This document shows, one piece after another, positions 25,132 through 37,600 of a stretch of 64,000 bases of DNA (its first letter is position 1; each line of letters starts with the position of its first letter). This stretch comes from Rhea pennata (taxonomy: Eukaryota > Chordata > Aves > Rheiformes > Rheidae). The notes under the pieces were generated by a model. That model made no database searches. It saw only the letters and a list, made by a program, of their open reading frames with translations, and had not been told where the DNA came from. Position numbers and translations under genes: made by a program. The stretch spans positions 21,290,412-21,354,411 of the forward strand of contig NC_084675.1 of NCBI RefSeq assembly GCF_028389875.1, given 5' to 3'.

Positions 25132-27063
25132 GTGAGTGTTTCTTATTGAGGAAACTGGATTTAATAAAAATAAACGGCTTTGGCAGCCTGAACGTTCCCC
25201 GCTTGCTGCTTCAGTGCCAGAGGAGGTGACATAAACAGTAATTTCGTCTTCCTCCGTCCCCCTCCGCATCTACCCAGACTAAATGCAGCCAGGGAAGAAA
25301 AATCTCATAGCTGCGAAATGAGCTCAGATCAAAAAGCCAGTTTCCTTCTGATTTGGCCAAGAGGAAAAATCCAGGAGAACAGAAAGGTCTCAGGAGCGGA
25401 AACTGGGATCTGCCTCCCCCTTGTTGGGAAAGGGGAAAGAAGCGGCTCCTCCGAGACGGGAGCCAACGCTGCCGCGCCGGGGGCCCCGCTGCCGGCGTCT
25501 GCGCCGGGTGCCCGCGGGAAGCCGCCGGGACACGCCGGCGAATGGGCATCTCGCGGGGATGGGGACGGCCGAGCCCTCTGCGGCTGCCCCCGGAGAGGAG
25601 CCCCTTACGGGCGCTGCCGCTCCGGGGTACACCGAATTCTCACTCCGCGCAGGATCAGAGCACGGGAATCTCCGGTGTGCTCTGAAAATAGCTCCAAAGA
25701 AAGGGCTTTTTCGGATCCTTGCGGATACGGTCATTCAAGACGAAACAGGAGCGGGGTGGCCAGGCGCCACGACGCCCCGTGCACCGGGACGCACCGCGCG
25801 CACGCGGCCCGGGGAGGAGCAGGACCAAGCGCAGCAGGAACCGAGCTGTACCCACGAAACGAGGTGGAATAAAAGGGGAAGGAGCTCGTCGCTGCTGGCC
25901 CGTTTCCTTCCCCACTTGAGCCCGTATCCTCTTTCCCTTGCCCCAAATTCAAGAAAGAAAACCAAAAAGCGATCGTAAGCGCCGCCAGGGCTGGGCAGAG
26001 CCGGGGAAGGCCCTTTCCTCCGGGCCCCGTGGGACCTGGGGAGGTTCAGCAGCCCTGCAGCGCTTGGAGATCACCGAGGGACGCGAGCAGGCAGAAGCAA
26101 AACGGCTGCGAAGGAAGGGGTTGCCTGCCTTGCACCCAGAAAGTCCCCGGGAAGAGCCACTTGCACCCGCTCTCTGCCAGGCCCGGCAGCGGAGCGAAGC
26201 AGCTCAGTTCACGTGGGATTAAAATAAGTGTCTAAAACACACACCAAAAAAGCCCAAAACACCAAATTCATGCACAGCGCTGCAGCGCCTCGTGCACCGA
26301 AGGCATCAGGTCTCTGCAGCAAAACTCAGCGAGGAGCTGAACGTCAGGCCCAGGAACGCGACTGTCACCGAAAGGGGAAACGGATGGGGCTGCCGGCCCG
26401 ATTCCCATCTCTCCAAACCAATTAACGCCTTTGAGCCGCGGCCAGCTGCCCGCCGAAAAGTGAACTTTGTGCTGAACTCCATTCCTCGCGCCAGAGGGAG
26501 CTTGTCAGCCCTGCCTCGCCTTCCCGCCGCGGCCCGCGCCTTTATCTGCCTCCCGAGCTTTCCTGTTTACATTTCCCCTTAGATTACTGCAATTAACGCA
26601 GGAGCAGCGGGCAGCGTTTGGGAACGCGCTGGCTACCGCTCGGCCGAGGAGGGCTCGGGGCTCCGGCGCCCGCTCGCGCCTTCGCCCGCGCACGGGCACG
26701 TCGCCGCCGGCCAGCGCCGCCTGGCCCTGGCCCTGGGAACCCAGGGCATCCTCCGAGAAAGCCGCTCGGGGGCTCAGCTGAGGCTCCGTTTCCCAGGGGG
26801 AAATAAGGAAACCGGCCCAAAACGCAGCCGACCTGGCATTTAAATGCGCCCGGCGGGGCCCGGTGGTGGCAGTTTTGGACGCGCAGCCCGAGCCAGCCCC
26901 AGGAGCGCAGCTAACCCCGGACGCAGGGGAGCAGCCCGGGGCCCGGCGCTGCGCGAGCGTTGCAAACAGCGGCTCCCCGCCTCCGAGCGTCACCCGCTCC
27001 AGTTAATCCTTTAGGAGATGCAGCAAAGTGTTAATATCCTGGAGAGAAGAAGAAAGTGAAACC

Positions 27064-27076
27064 TCCCCCCCCCCCC
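27064..27076. repeat. Poly(C) tract
   Basis: About 13 consecutive C on this strand. Confidence 0.85.
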
Positions 27077-27515
27077 GCCCCGCTTTCCCCGTCCCCCTCA
27101 TTTCCTCCTCGGAGGAGACCCTCCGCGCCAGCCCCGTGCCGCCGCCGCGGATGCCGATAGTGGCCGATGCCGTTCGCTCTGGAGCAGACGGGCAATAGCC
27201 GAGGGGAAACCAGAGTCGTAAAACCTCGCCGTCGCTGGGACCTGGAGGCGAGCGGCGTGCAGATCGCTATCAGAATCAAAGCTCCCCCCGCTGATGTATC
27301 GCCTCTGCTGTGTGTCAGGGGCCCTTTGGTGGAAACGGGCCCCTTGCTGTTATATGGCACCTACGGCAACTGCAGATGCCGCCTTGCCAGACCCCTTGGG
27401 TCCGGGAAAGTTTAAGATGGGTCACAGGGAGCCTCGGAGCTGCGGCACATCTGTGCTCGCCTGCATCCGCACAGAGGGAGCGGCCGGATAGGTGCCACAT
27501 AAAAAGCTTAAGGGC

Positions 27516-27533
27516 GGGGGGGGGGGGGGGGGG
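27516..27533 (+). repeat. Poly(G) tract, potential G-quadruplex
   Basis: Eighteen consecutive G flanked by agggc and aagata. It meets the minimal requirement for an intramolecular G-quadruplex on the plus strand; exact length is sequencing-sensitive. Confidence 0.85.
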
Positions 27534-27538
27534 AAGAT

Positions 27539-28330
27539 ATGGATCTTCAAGGAGGGAGGAAATTTAGAAGCAAAGCAAGGGGGAAGCAAAACAAAACAAC
27601 AACAAAAGCAGGCTTTGAAATCAAAGCCCTGGCTGATGCCGTCTCAGGGAGGGCTGCAGGCGGGGGAAGCTCCCCTGCTCAACCAGTAACCCAAAGAGCA
27701 CCGAGACGCGGCCCAAACCAACGCAGGACACGACTGAAGCAGAAACGGGCTCAGAAGGAAAGGGAGGGCAACAGGGGAGGAAGAGTACTTCACGCCCGAA
27801 AATCCAGTAAACAGCAAAGCTGGGTTCTGGGCTTGACCCACAGTATCGATTTCCCCAGAAATCAGCTGGATTATACTAATATATCCAGCAATACTATTGC
27901 GTGGCATGCGATTCTCTCCATGCTGCATCTTCCTAGCACATTCAGCCTGTTTATATTTCACCACCGTCGCGACGCCCGGACCTCACACAAATTCCCTCCC
28001 TCCGTCTCCCAGCAGCCAGGTCAAGAGCCAGCCGGGCGGCCCGGCCATGCCCGCAGCTCGCGGTGCCGCTTAGCTGCGTGCGGGGCTGCGTGGCTGGAGC
28101 AGGCCAGCACCCCGGGCCGTCGAGGCGCTCCGCGGAGACGCGCTTGCAAAGCACAACTCTCTCTTGCCAGCGGTGGTTGCTGCAGTAGCCTACAAGAGCC
28201 AAGCTCCAGGCTAAAAATCCCTGAGGATGCAGAGATATTATACAGCTTATTTGGTGAAATCATACTGCTACCAACAGGAAAAATCAGCAGCACGAGGAAT
28301 CTTGCCTGGGGGAATCAAAGATTAGGCTAA
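27539..28330 (+). other. Unidentified 263-codon open frame
   Basis: Longest ATG-started frame in the window. The N-terminal 100 residues are Lys/Arg/Gln-rich and include low-complexity stretches. The middle comes from an AT-rich non-CpG segment (27830-27960) and the C-terminal third from GC-rich DNA. No domain, signal peptide or repeat is recognised, and the composition shifts with the underlying DNA rather than following one codon style. I regard it as most likely fortuitous. A conserved-frame test against other birds would decide. Confidence 0.12.
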
Positions 28331-29299
28331 AAGCAGGGCGCTCACTGGACCCGAAGTGCCCGTTCAGTATAAATGCAGCTTGCTGACTCAAGGTTGCCCA
28401 TTTTTCTGTGCGCAGGCAGCTCAAGGACCGTCCGCACCGCTCTGCCCTCCTGCCCCAGGCACCGCCGCTCTTCCCCAGGCAGTGCAATCTCCCACAAAGC
28501 TGGCATAAAGCCGGCACACGCTCAAGCTCGGAGGCTCTGGTTGATCTAACACCTGCAAGCCCTGCTGCGGCACAGCGCCCGAGCCCCGTGCGGCCCCCAG
28601 GCACCGGCATCACCGCGCCCAAGACACGCGCAGCATGCGGGACGCGTGCAGCACCGCACGTCGCGCGCCCCCGAGGCGTGCGGCGCCCCGGGCCAAGCCG
28701 CGGGCCCGGCGTGCCGGTCGCACTCGCTATCGCTAGAGGGAGGCAGCCTCCAAGATAAGCGGGAGGCGAGGCGCTGCGGAGGCCAGGCTTGCAGCACGGG
28801 CGGTCTCTGCGCGGAGGCATTGCCCTGGGATGCGGGGGCGAGCCAGGACCCGCGCAGGGTCACAGGGAGAGCCGGGCTCAGCACGCTGCTTCTTGGGTAG
28901 CTGGGCTCAGTTTCCCAGCAGTTTTAAGCCTCCAGGGTTGCTCTCCCCACAGGCCGGGTGCTCTGCACGGACCACAGTTTACCCCCATGCACCAGGGCAA
29001 ACTCCTTCCCAAAAATCCCCCTCCTGGGTTAAGCTCTGCTTGGGGATCACGGGGGCTGCACCAGCAGCGCTCCCCCGGCACCCTCCTCCGGACCCTCCGG
29101 GAAAACCGGCTGTCGCCGTGTCCCGTCTCGGTCAAGTCTCACGCCGCCGTTTCCTTCCACGCACTCATTGCTCAACGGCACGGAGAGCCGATCCCGCGTG
29201 GTTCGAGGCAGTAAGGAAAGCTGCTCCCAGATGCAGCCCGTGCTAAGCATTGCCTAGATACAGTTTGCAACCGGTGCAGAGGACAACAGCGCTCTCCTA

Positions 29300-30190
29300 A
29301 ATTTATCACAAAGCGACGCACTCACTCCAGCCCGGCGCTCCAGCTGCAAATCTCTGCCCTAATAACCAGCGGCAGCAGGCAGGAGCGGAGGCACGACGAG
29401 CGCCCTCCATCAAACGCATCTTTCTGCTGCATCGGGAGTTTCTGTAGCAAAAAATAGCCACGGGGCAGCCAAGAACGGAGTGTGGCTGCCAGCGCCAAGC
29501 CTGGCTGCTCGCAGAGGGTGGCACGGGCACAAAATTCAGGCTTTTTGCTTCATTTTTTGTTCCCCCTGCCAAAAAAAAAAAAAAAATCAATTTTACTTGG
29601 GATGGATTTAAGTTGGGACATTAATGTGTTAAGACCTTCATATATTTTGTATTATCTATCCCTACCAGTATATATACACATAGCTTTACACAGAGTGATG
29701 CATATACAGAATACAGCATAGTCAGAGAAATAAAATATAAATGACCCTATTCTAGGCATGCTTCTAACACTAAGAAAACAATTCTAAAAGGACAGTATAA
29801 TCTGTCTATTAAGATGTTTAGAAGACTACCTGTTAAGCAGCTCAACTTGTTATACTGCTATTTAATAACTATGCGATAGCCAGAGAGACCACCTGGAGGA
29901 ATATAATGTAAAAAGTTAAAAGACAGGTTCCAAAAGCACTTTCTTCAATAGTCAGCACTGCATCTAAATACTGCGCTTTCTCTGAAGCTTTGTAAAGGAG
30001 GCTGGAATAAAAACAGATTTTTGAAAATCAATATGGGTAAATGGTCCCACTTCCCCTCTCCCTCAGGGAGAGAGGAGAAAAAAAAAGAAAAAAGAAAAAG
30101 AGGATTAAGTTAAATTTTTAAGGAAGTTTGAGAAAAGGTTAGTTTTTGAAACCCCCAGCGTTCCTTGCTTGGGCTGATTTAGGGGAAAAA
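29300..30190. other. AT-rich interlude between CpG-rich blocks
   Basis: From about 29570 to 30130 the sequence turns sharply AT-rich, with AATAAA words near 29729 and 30006. It has the texture of a 3' UTR or a conserved non-coding element. No stop codon and exon context can be assigned, so it is left unclassified. Confidence 0.35.
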
Positions 30191-30199
30191 GCTCAGTTT

Positions 30200-31330
30200 C
30201 TGCTTTCTCCTTAAGACCCGGGACGACGCTGCTGAGCTAGCAAAGCCCCCCCGACCGCTTCCACGAAGTCGGGGCCCGGCTATTTATCTAAAGCGATACG
30301 AAATTGCCCGAAGCTCTTCATTTTGCAAGACACAGCACCTCTCTCCTCGCTGCTCCATCCTGCGAGCATGGTGGTTGCCAAAACACGCCTATTTTACACC
30401 CTAAGTATCTCACTGACGTGGAGTAGCTGTAAATACCACAGAACTTACTGGTGACAATAAACGGGGCAAATACGATCAAATTCAGACAAGCAGCTCCCAC
30501 AGAAGCTGTTTTTCCCGTGATATCCACCTCAACCACTGCGTTTCGCACCCGTCTGCTGCAAGCGCCGCTCAGCACCAACAGCCCGGGAAACTCAAAGGGG
30601 GTTTCACCCCCCGTCTCGCAGCGGTGGGGGGACCGACGTCTCTGAACAAGGGTTCGGGTTGGCTCGGTGCCCAAAAGCAGGAGACTCGTAAGAGGAGGAA
30701 CTCGAGGAGAAAACCCTTCCGAAGCAGGGCTCGCTCCGCACCTGCGGCGGGGACGGAGAAGAGCCCCCAGGGGCTCCAAGTCGTCCTCCTCACCGGGAGC
30801 CCCGCGAGCCTCGTGCGGGCTCCCACGTCCCCGCTCTTCCCGGGCGGGCTGAGGACACCGCATCGTGATGCTTGTGCTACTTCAGTGGAGACCATGCACG
30901 TGTTAAGCCCGGCAAGCCCACGCCTGCCTTGCTCCAAGCCCACGCCATGCACGAGACTCCTGGCAGAGCGGCCGGGATCGAGCGCAGCTTCCGAGCAGAG
31001 CGAGCGCGGGGGCTGGCACACGACTGCGCGCTGATCTGGGCGGCTGACCACGACCACGACGTCATCCCCGGGAAAAGGGAAAGCTAGTGACAGAGCCCGG
31101 AGGCCACATCCTTACCCACTCGCACCCAGCGTGCGAGGGTGGCTTCCCTGGCGTCACCAAAGTCTGCCCGAGCTCCTCGGCGCGGCCGCTCGCAGCCAGC
31201 GCCCGGCCCACAAAAGCTCGGGCGGCAAAACCATTTCAAGAGGTGACGCAGGAAGGGTCGAGCGCTTCCACGCACCTGCTCCTCTGCTGCGAGTCGCTCC
31301 CCCGGGCCCCCTTGCTTTAAGCACTGCTGG
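30200..31330. promoter_or_regulatory. CpG-rich block
   Basis: CpG-dense sequence with GC-driven frames on both strands. A minus-strand segment ending at a donor-like site (TCACCA|gtaagt, junction at 30449/30450) has an open frame through a Val/Ile/Ala-rich stretch, but the base before the donor is not the usual G and no homology is recognised. Interpreted as an island or regulatory block. Confidence 0.5.
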
Positions 31331-33929
31331 GCACTTGCTTTGGCTTTAGGAAGGAGCTCTCTCCACCTTGTCCTGGGCAGATTTAACCCTCCTCCTAAGG
31401 AAGGTCCCCGCAGAGGTCTGCACAGCCCTGTGCATGCCCTGCCTCCAGCCTTTGCCTGTCCTGGTTTAGCCAGGCACACCAGCAGGTTCTTCTCAGCTGA
31501 GCTAACGCTCCCTCTGCCTCAGCCTCTTCGCCCCAGAGACAGGCACTGCAACTTGGCTTGTCCTACCTTCACACAGCCCACACGTGTTATCCTCAGCGCC
31601 CTTGAGAGCTGCAGGAGCATTCACATCCTCAGGACACAGAGGACCTTTCTCCCACCACCAGCTCCCAAGGGAGTCTAGGGCCATGGCTCACTTGGGACTA
31701 AAGGCAGATAGGAGCGGACCCCACCCGAGTTCCCCAATAGCCTGGAGGTTCACCACACCTGAGCCTCATCCCATCACCCACAGCCTCTTACCTTCAACAC
31801 CACTGCTCTAGCATGCAGCAAAGGCTTATTTATAGCAGCCTGATACTATTATATAACAAAAAGTCTGTTTTCACTCCCCCCCCCCCCCAAACCCAGCCCA
31901 AAGGAGCTGGGGGGAGGACGGGGCAGATGCGTGGTTAGAGTTTTGTAGAACCTTCCAACAAGCTCTGTTTGTCTTCTGGTTTAGCAGCGCGTCTCTCTCG
32001 GAAAGAGGAAATGGTTTGGAGACCAGGGTTTTTTTCTTTTTTTTTTCTTTTTTTTTAATGAGCTGAATGTAAACTAAATGCTGACATGAAGGAGCAACAG
32101 AGAAGATATTCTTCATCAAGAGAAAGTTTAGCAATGGCCAAACGGTTCCCACGAATGCCCTTCTACGGGAAGGGCTCGACCCTGCAGAACACAGGGCTTT
32201 TCATACAAAATCCTTCCACAGCAGGGCCTTCATGTGCTAAGCTGTTTCAGAGCCAATCTGCAGTTACTGCTGGAAACTATCATTGGCATTTTTCTCTTGC
32301 AAAAGCAGCATGTGATTCCTGCAAGCAAGCAGCTGAGAACAGGTTTTTTGGGGGTAAACTCTGCACCGTGCCACCACAATTCGGGGCGACGTCTCTTCTG
32401 AGCTTCCTCAGAGCCCCCCACTGTGGTGTTGCACAGCCGATGTTGGGGGCTGGCCAGGGAGGTTAAAGCAGAACTGACTCCTCTGGCTCTGGACACCAGA
32501 TACAAGCCCACGCGGAGCACCTGGGTCTTCCCGTATTCCACTTGAGAAATGGGCACATCGTAGTGATCCCTTTCCAGAGGCTGCTTTGGTAAAGAAGGGT
32601 GCTGAGAAACAGCACCCTGAAGCATCCATGTGTTCATTACCGGCTCGACCGGACGGCAGAGCCTGTTGCAACGCTGACCTCCTCGAGCTGCCAGGACTCG
32701 AGCACAGGGCAGCACTATTTATTAACGAGTGCCCCAGCACCTTTCTCCCTGCCTATCAGCCTGATGGGATTTTCTAAGCAGAAAACACCCAAGGGAGGGA
32801 GCAGTGCAAAGCAAAGGGGACGCCCAGACCCCTGCGGTGGGGAGGAACCGACAAGGCTGGGGGGGCAGCGTCGCAAAGCAGAGCGAGAGCAGCCGATGCC
32901 CTTCAGCACCCTCAGTCCTTCCTGCCCCCGGCCAGCGCTGGGACACAGCCGAGCGAGGCTGAGAAGGGCTCCCCAGGGACCGTTGCTTCATGCGCCACGC
33001 GGTTGCAAGGAAGGTCTCAGGTAGACCAGCCTTGCCCCAGGGCCTGTGCTCATCTCTGCCTGCTGTCAACCTCGGCAGCAGGGTTTCAGAAGAGCTGATT
33101 TTCTCTCTTGAGCCAATTTATGCTCAATAGCAAGCATTAGAGAAAAGCCATTAGCAGCCCTGAACTCAGATACATCTCTCCCCAGGCTCTGACAGCCGTA
33201 GCGTAGGAAAACACCTTCAAGATATTTTCCGGGGATGGAGCACACACCAAAAACCAAGTTAATGGAATATTGCTGTCAACGAGCTCCAGCAGCTATGAGA
33301 AAAAGGAAGAATTGAGTCTCTCAGCCCTCTCCCTGACCCTCTGGCAAGCAGATACGGCCCTAGGCCAGAGGTTACATGGCCTACGAGGTACATGACCTTC
33401 TCCAGCCACTGCAGCATTAGCAAATACTGCAGCAGGAGCACTTCCTCCCCCAGCACCATGCCCGCGGGGAGCCGTGCTAGCGAGAGGAGGGTGCTCCCGG
33501 CCGCGCTTAAAGGGACCATGGTCAGCTAAACGTGTTGGGACCATGTCGATAACAAGATGAGGCTTGTTGGCGAGGTAATGAAGGGAAATGGAGGTAAAGA
33601 GGCTGGGATGCTTGTCTGGGGGAGGAAAGAGCTGCTCTGGGCATTAAGAAGACTTCTCCTTATTAAGTACATCACTTATTCATAACATCAGTGGAAAAAT
33701 GGGTAGACTGCGGGGGATTAGCCAGAAGGCCACCCATGATCGGGGTCATTGCGGGAGCTGTGACAGCCTCGGTGTCTCTGACCGTGCTCTCCATGATGGA
33801 AACCTGCAGCAGCCACTCGTTTAGGAATTAACTCCAGGCTTGTTACTTGTCATGACCTGAGCTGAGGAATAAACACCCCCCCCCCCCCGAAAAAAGGGCT
33901 AGGAGGATCGGAGCACGTTTCTCCCAGGT
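31331..33929. other. Non-coding stretch, no gene recognised
   Basis: Mixed-composition DNA with C-runs at 31877-31888 and 33876-33888 and a T-rich tract at about 32030-32057. Frames reach about 160 codons but show no domains and overlap on both strands. Confidence 0.5.
33876..33888. repeat. Poly(C) tract
   Basis: Thirteen consecutive C immediately followed by gaaaaaa. A simple homopolymer at the left edge of a CpG island. Confidence 0.88.
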
Positions 33930-34680
33930 GTGCTGGTGGCGAGGGGTTTGAGGACGGGGTCTGCCCTGGTGACGTGTGGGCGGACAGGTGGCGGAAGGGT
34001 CATCTGGGGCCTGCCGGAGCCGCAGGGGTTTGCTGGAGCCCCTGGCTCTCCCAAGCCAGCCGGCCACGCTCGGGTGCCGCGACGGTTTGCGCTGAAAAAC
34101 GCGGTTCCGGATCCCACGTCCGCGGTCAAATCCCGCCGGCTGCGGCACGCGAGCGCCCTGCGGGCCGCGAAACCCTCCCGGGGGGCGAAGCGGCGCCCGC
34201 TTTTCGGGGAGGCGGCGGGGCGGAAAAGCCGGGCGCGCAGCCGCTGGGGGGCAATGGCAAGCCGCCCGCCGTGCCAGCCCGCAGCCGGCACCACCGCGCG
34301 TCACCCCCTCGTGCAAATGCCGAAACATCTGGCAGCAAGGCGACTTGTAAAGATAGCCCTCGGCTAAGCGAACACAGGAACAGGGTCCCAGCCCGGCTGT
34401 CACCTATTTGAAGCTTTTCTTGTTGTTATTTTGCCAGGGCTCATTTGCCTGGGGTAGTTTGCGCTGCCGCTTGCTCGGCTTTGGCACGGCGCTCGGCGGT
34501 GCAGGGGGGCACGGCACAGCGGCACCCTTCCCTTCCCGGGGCGGGGGAAGCCGCTCCTGGGGAAGCGGGTGCCGTCAGACGGGGGAAAGCGCCTCGCTGG
34601 CCCAAAGGCCCGTGGGGACAACCTGTCACGCTTTTCGGGGAGGTCTCGGGGGCGCGGGAGGGGGTGCAAGCTGCATGCTC
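33930..34680. promoter_or_regulatory. CpG island
   Basis: A discrete CpG-dense block of about 750 bp between CpG-poor flanks, densest around 34070-34300. Long Arg/Pro/Gly-rich frames run in several reading frames at once, which argues for composition rather than coding. A promoter of an unannotated transcript is the usual explanation. Confidence 0.65.
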
Positions 34681-37600
34681 GCTCTCCCCATGGCTTTTAG
34701 GCTTTGGGATCCTTCAGGAGGTCTGAATTGCCCTTAAAAGCTGCTGGGTTTGTCCCCCCGGCTCACTCCAGGCAGAGCTGGATGTCCCCCGCTGCGGTCC
34801 TTTTGCAGCACCCCGTCTGTACACGAGGTCCCCGGCTTGCCAAAGTCCCAGCGAAACCTCTCCAAGGGCACGACGGCAGGAGCACGGAGCTGATCCCTCC
34901 GAAACACAGCCAGGGAATCTGTGCGATTCCCTCTTGCTCCCTGCAGGCTGTTTTGGGATTAGGATCAAAGGAAACCTGCAGTGTGGGAGATTAGAGCTTG
35001 CCTAGGGTAAGATTTGGAGGAAGACAGAACTCACTTCCCTGCCACCAGCTTCCTTTGCAGCCTTGGGTGAGTCACCTTGCGTCTCCAGGCCTCGGTTTGC
35101 CGTCTGCGCAATGGGGATGTTAGCGCCACGCTACCTATGGGAGCTAGAGGGGGGTTAAGTGAGAAATACCCCGAGTGCTTCTAGAGAGTTTTTTCATGTG
35201 TATTGTGGATCATGTAGAGAACAGTATGTTTTAGTCACAAAGACCCAGTGAATCAAGTCCACCTATTGAAAGGCAGCAAGCAGCCAGCTGCTCACACGTG
35301 CACGCACACGCACGCACACGCCCCGTCAGCCAGGCTGGCTCTGCCTGGCTCCTAGCTGCAGTTTCCGTAGCGGTCACAGTGCTTGAACCATGCTGCAAAC
35401 CTTCAACCACTACCTTCATTGCTCCCTAGCCGAAGGTCTCCACGGGCTTCACGTGGACCTCAGCTGGGGAGATCTGCTGCCCTCCAAAGCCCAGCTGGGC
35501 TGCATGTCTACTGGTGGTGGGCAGATAACCCACGAGGCTGGTGAGCCCCAAAGGAGGCAGGAGGCACTGTGCTAGTGGCTGCCTCCAAGAGCCTGCCCCA
35601 AGATGAGCTCGGCCACCTCTTCCCCATCTCCCCAAACCACTGCCCACCAGGAAGGAGGCAATGGGGTAGCACCACGCCAGTGCCAGTGACTAAGACACTG
35701 TGGTTCCCCGCTGGTTTTGTGGGGCCAAGCAGCAAGGCTTGCAATGCTGTGATAGGTCCCGGGGCTTGCCGCAGCGGTCGCTACTAAAGAAAGAGCTTGA
35801 GGTAATGGGGAGAGGAATCATAGCAGGTGGTGGAGCACGGAGAGCTGAGGCTTGCAACTGCAGGAGCCAAAGATACCTGGGACTGGGCAGGAGCAGAGCG
35901 AGGGGTTCAGTGGAGAGAGAGGGACAGGCACCGCTGTAGGACCAGCTCCAACTTTGCAGGTGCTTATCCGAAACGAGTTACCTGAGTCTCCAGCGGAAAG
36001 GAAAGGAAGCTGGAATGGAGGGATGGAGGCAAAGAGGAATGGAGCCTGAAGAAAGAGAGAAACAGCAGTTTATGGTATCTGTGTAGCCACCTGTGAGATG
36101 CATCTCGCCTGAGCTCAGAGGTACTCGCTGGTCCTGAAATGCACAGATTACCAGCCCACCCTCTCCTGCCAGGAGAGGCCAGTGGAGGGGAGAAAAAAAT
36201 CCCATTTCAGTTTAAGGAAAGAACCCAAGGCTGCCAGAGACACGTCTGCGAGGTGATTAATGCAAACATCCCCTAGCGAGGAGCCCAGCCTCGAGGCTGC
36301 TGGCCCATTTCTGGAGATCACCCAGGCCACGTCCAAGAGGAGACTCTCCCCTTTGTGCAGATGGCGCTGCGGCCAGCCTGAGCATGCGAGGCAAGGGGAA
36401 AGACTGCCTCAGTGACAACGTGGAGGCAACGTGACCCCCAGGACAGCGTTACCCGTAGTGCTACTCTGTCACTACGGGGTGAAGGCAGCAGGAAAAGAAT
36501 TGTTCCGGGCGGGGCCTTCCCAGAAAAGGTGAAGCGAACACGCAGCCTCTCCGTGCTCCGGTTGACAAACACGCTAATTCAACCACGAGACTTGTAAGGC
36601 TAATCATTAAACAGGAAAATGCCTTTATATCTTAAGAAAATTTCACTTGCTGCCAACATCTGTTTCCAACACAAGACTGCCAAAGTTTCCAGGAAATCCT
36701 TTTAGCCTTTTCATCAAATGTGTTAACTGTGGCAATTCAGTGCTGGTGGCACATTTCAGAGAAACCTCTCAGGAGATTAAAGTCCTGTCTTATAACCACA
36801 GAAATGACCTAATGGGGCCAGTCACAAGGCAGCTGGTGGAGGAGATATTCAGATGTCAAGGGACTTAGTTGTGCTGGTTTTCAGATGTGGACACACAACT
36901 GCAGAGAGCTGATGCTTTGGCTCTTCCAAAGCAGAAGGCCACTAGGTTGTCAATAGATGGTTGCGGTTCTGGTTCCTGGCCAACCTGCACCAGATTTTTC
37001 CATTTCGCCTCCGGAAGATGTTACCCTAGATGGCATCAGTCGGTTGCGGCTGCAGAGATGTTTTATGGGAACCAGAAGCTCTGTGCGGCTGAGCCGTTGT
37101 GCCCACACAGAAGTGAGGACCCTGCTGCAGTTTCATGCAGGTGGAACCAAGAACAACAGGAGGCACCGACACAAAAAGTCCTGCCTTGGTTTCACTGGTG
37201 AACCACACTTTTTTGTTGCATTGTTCTAATTCTCGGCCCAGGGTGGGGGGAGGAAAATGACTCCGATCTGGTTATTTCCCCCCGAAACCATCACAAATCG
37301 GCACGTAGCCAATCGGGACAGAGCTCCTCGTGCAGCATTCCGGTCTTCCCTTTTATGGTCATAATCTGGCCTCTCTGAAAAAAGAAGATAACGGACCACA
37401 CCAAGATGAGGTCGGTTCATTCCAAGTGGCAAGTTGTCCCATGACCTTCTCCGACAAACATATCGCATGGCTGGAAAAGGAGAAAGAAACCTCATCAGGC
37501 AGAAGGTGATGGCCCTTGTGGGTGCAGGTTTGATTCAAGAGAACATCATCTCACCAGGCCTCTGAGATGATGAGACACGGAGCGCATTCGTGGATATGCT

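Larger units (their letters stand above)
23090..29240. promoter_or_regulatory. Broad CpG-rich domain (about 6 kb)
   Basis: CpG is frequent through most of this stretch, densest at about 23.1-24.0, 24.4-25.1, 25.4-26.9 and 28.4-28.9 kb, with short AT-rich breaks. Frames on both strands are long and Arg/Ala/Gly/Pro-rich, as expected of GC-rich non-coding DNA, and none shows a known domain. Extended island clusters like this are typical of Polycomb-regulated developmental loci and their lncRNA promoters in vertebrates, but no developmental regulator is encoded here that I can recognise. Boundaries are by eye. Confidence 0.6.

Noticed and set aside
30567..30590. REST/RE1-like half-sites (ctcagcacc...cagccc)
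   Set aside because: The spacing between halves is two bases short of the canonical RE1, and the right half is degenerate.
36957..37229. Plus-strand 90-codon frame with protein-like composition
   Set aside because: No domain recognised and no acceptor, donor or promoter signal frames it.
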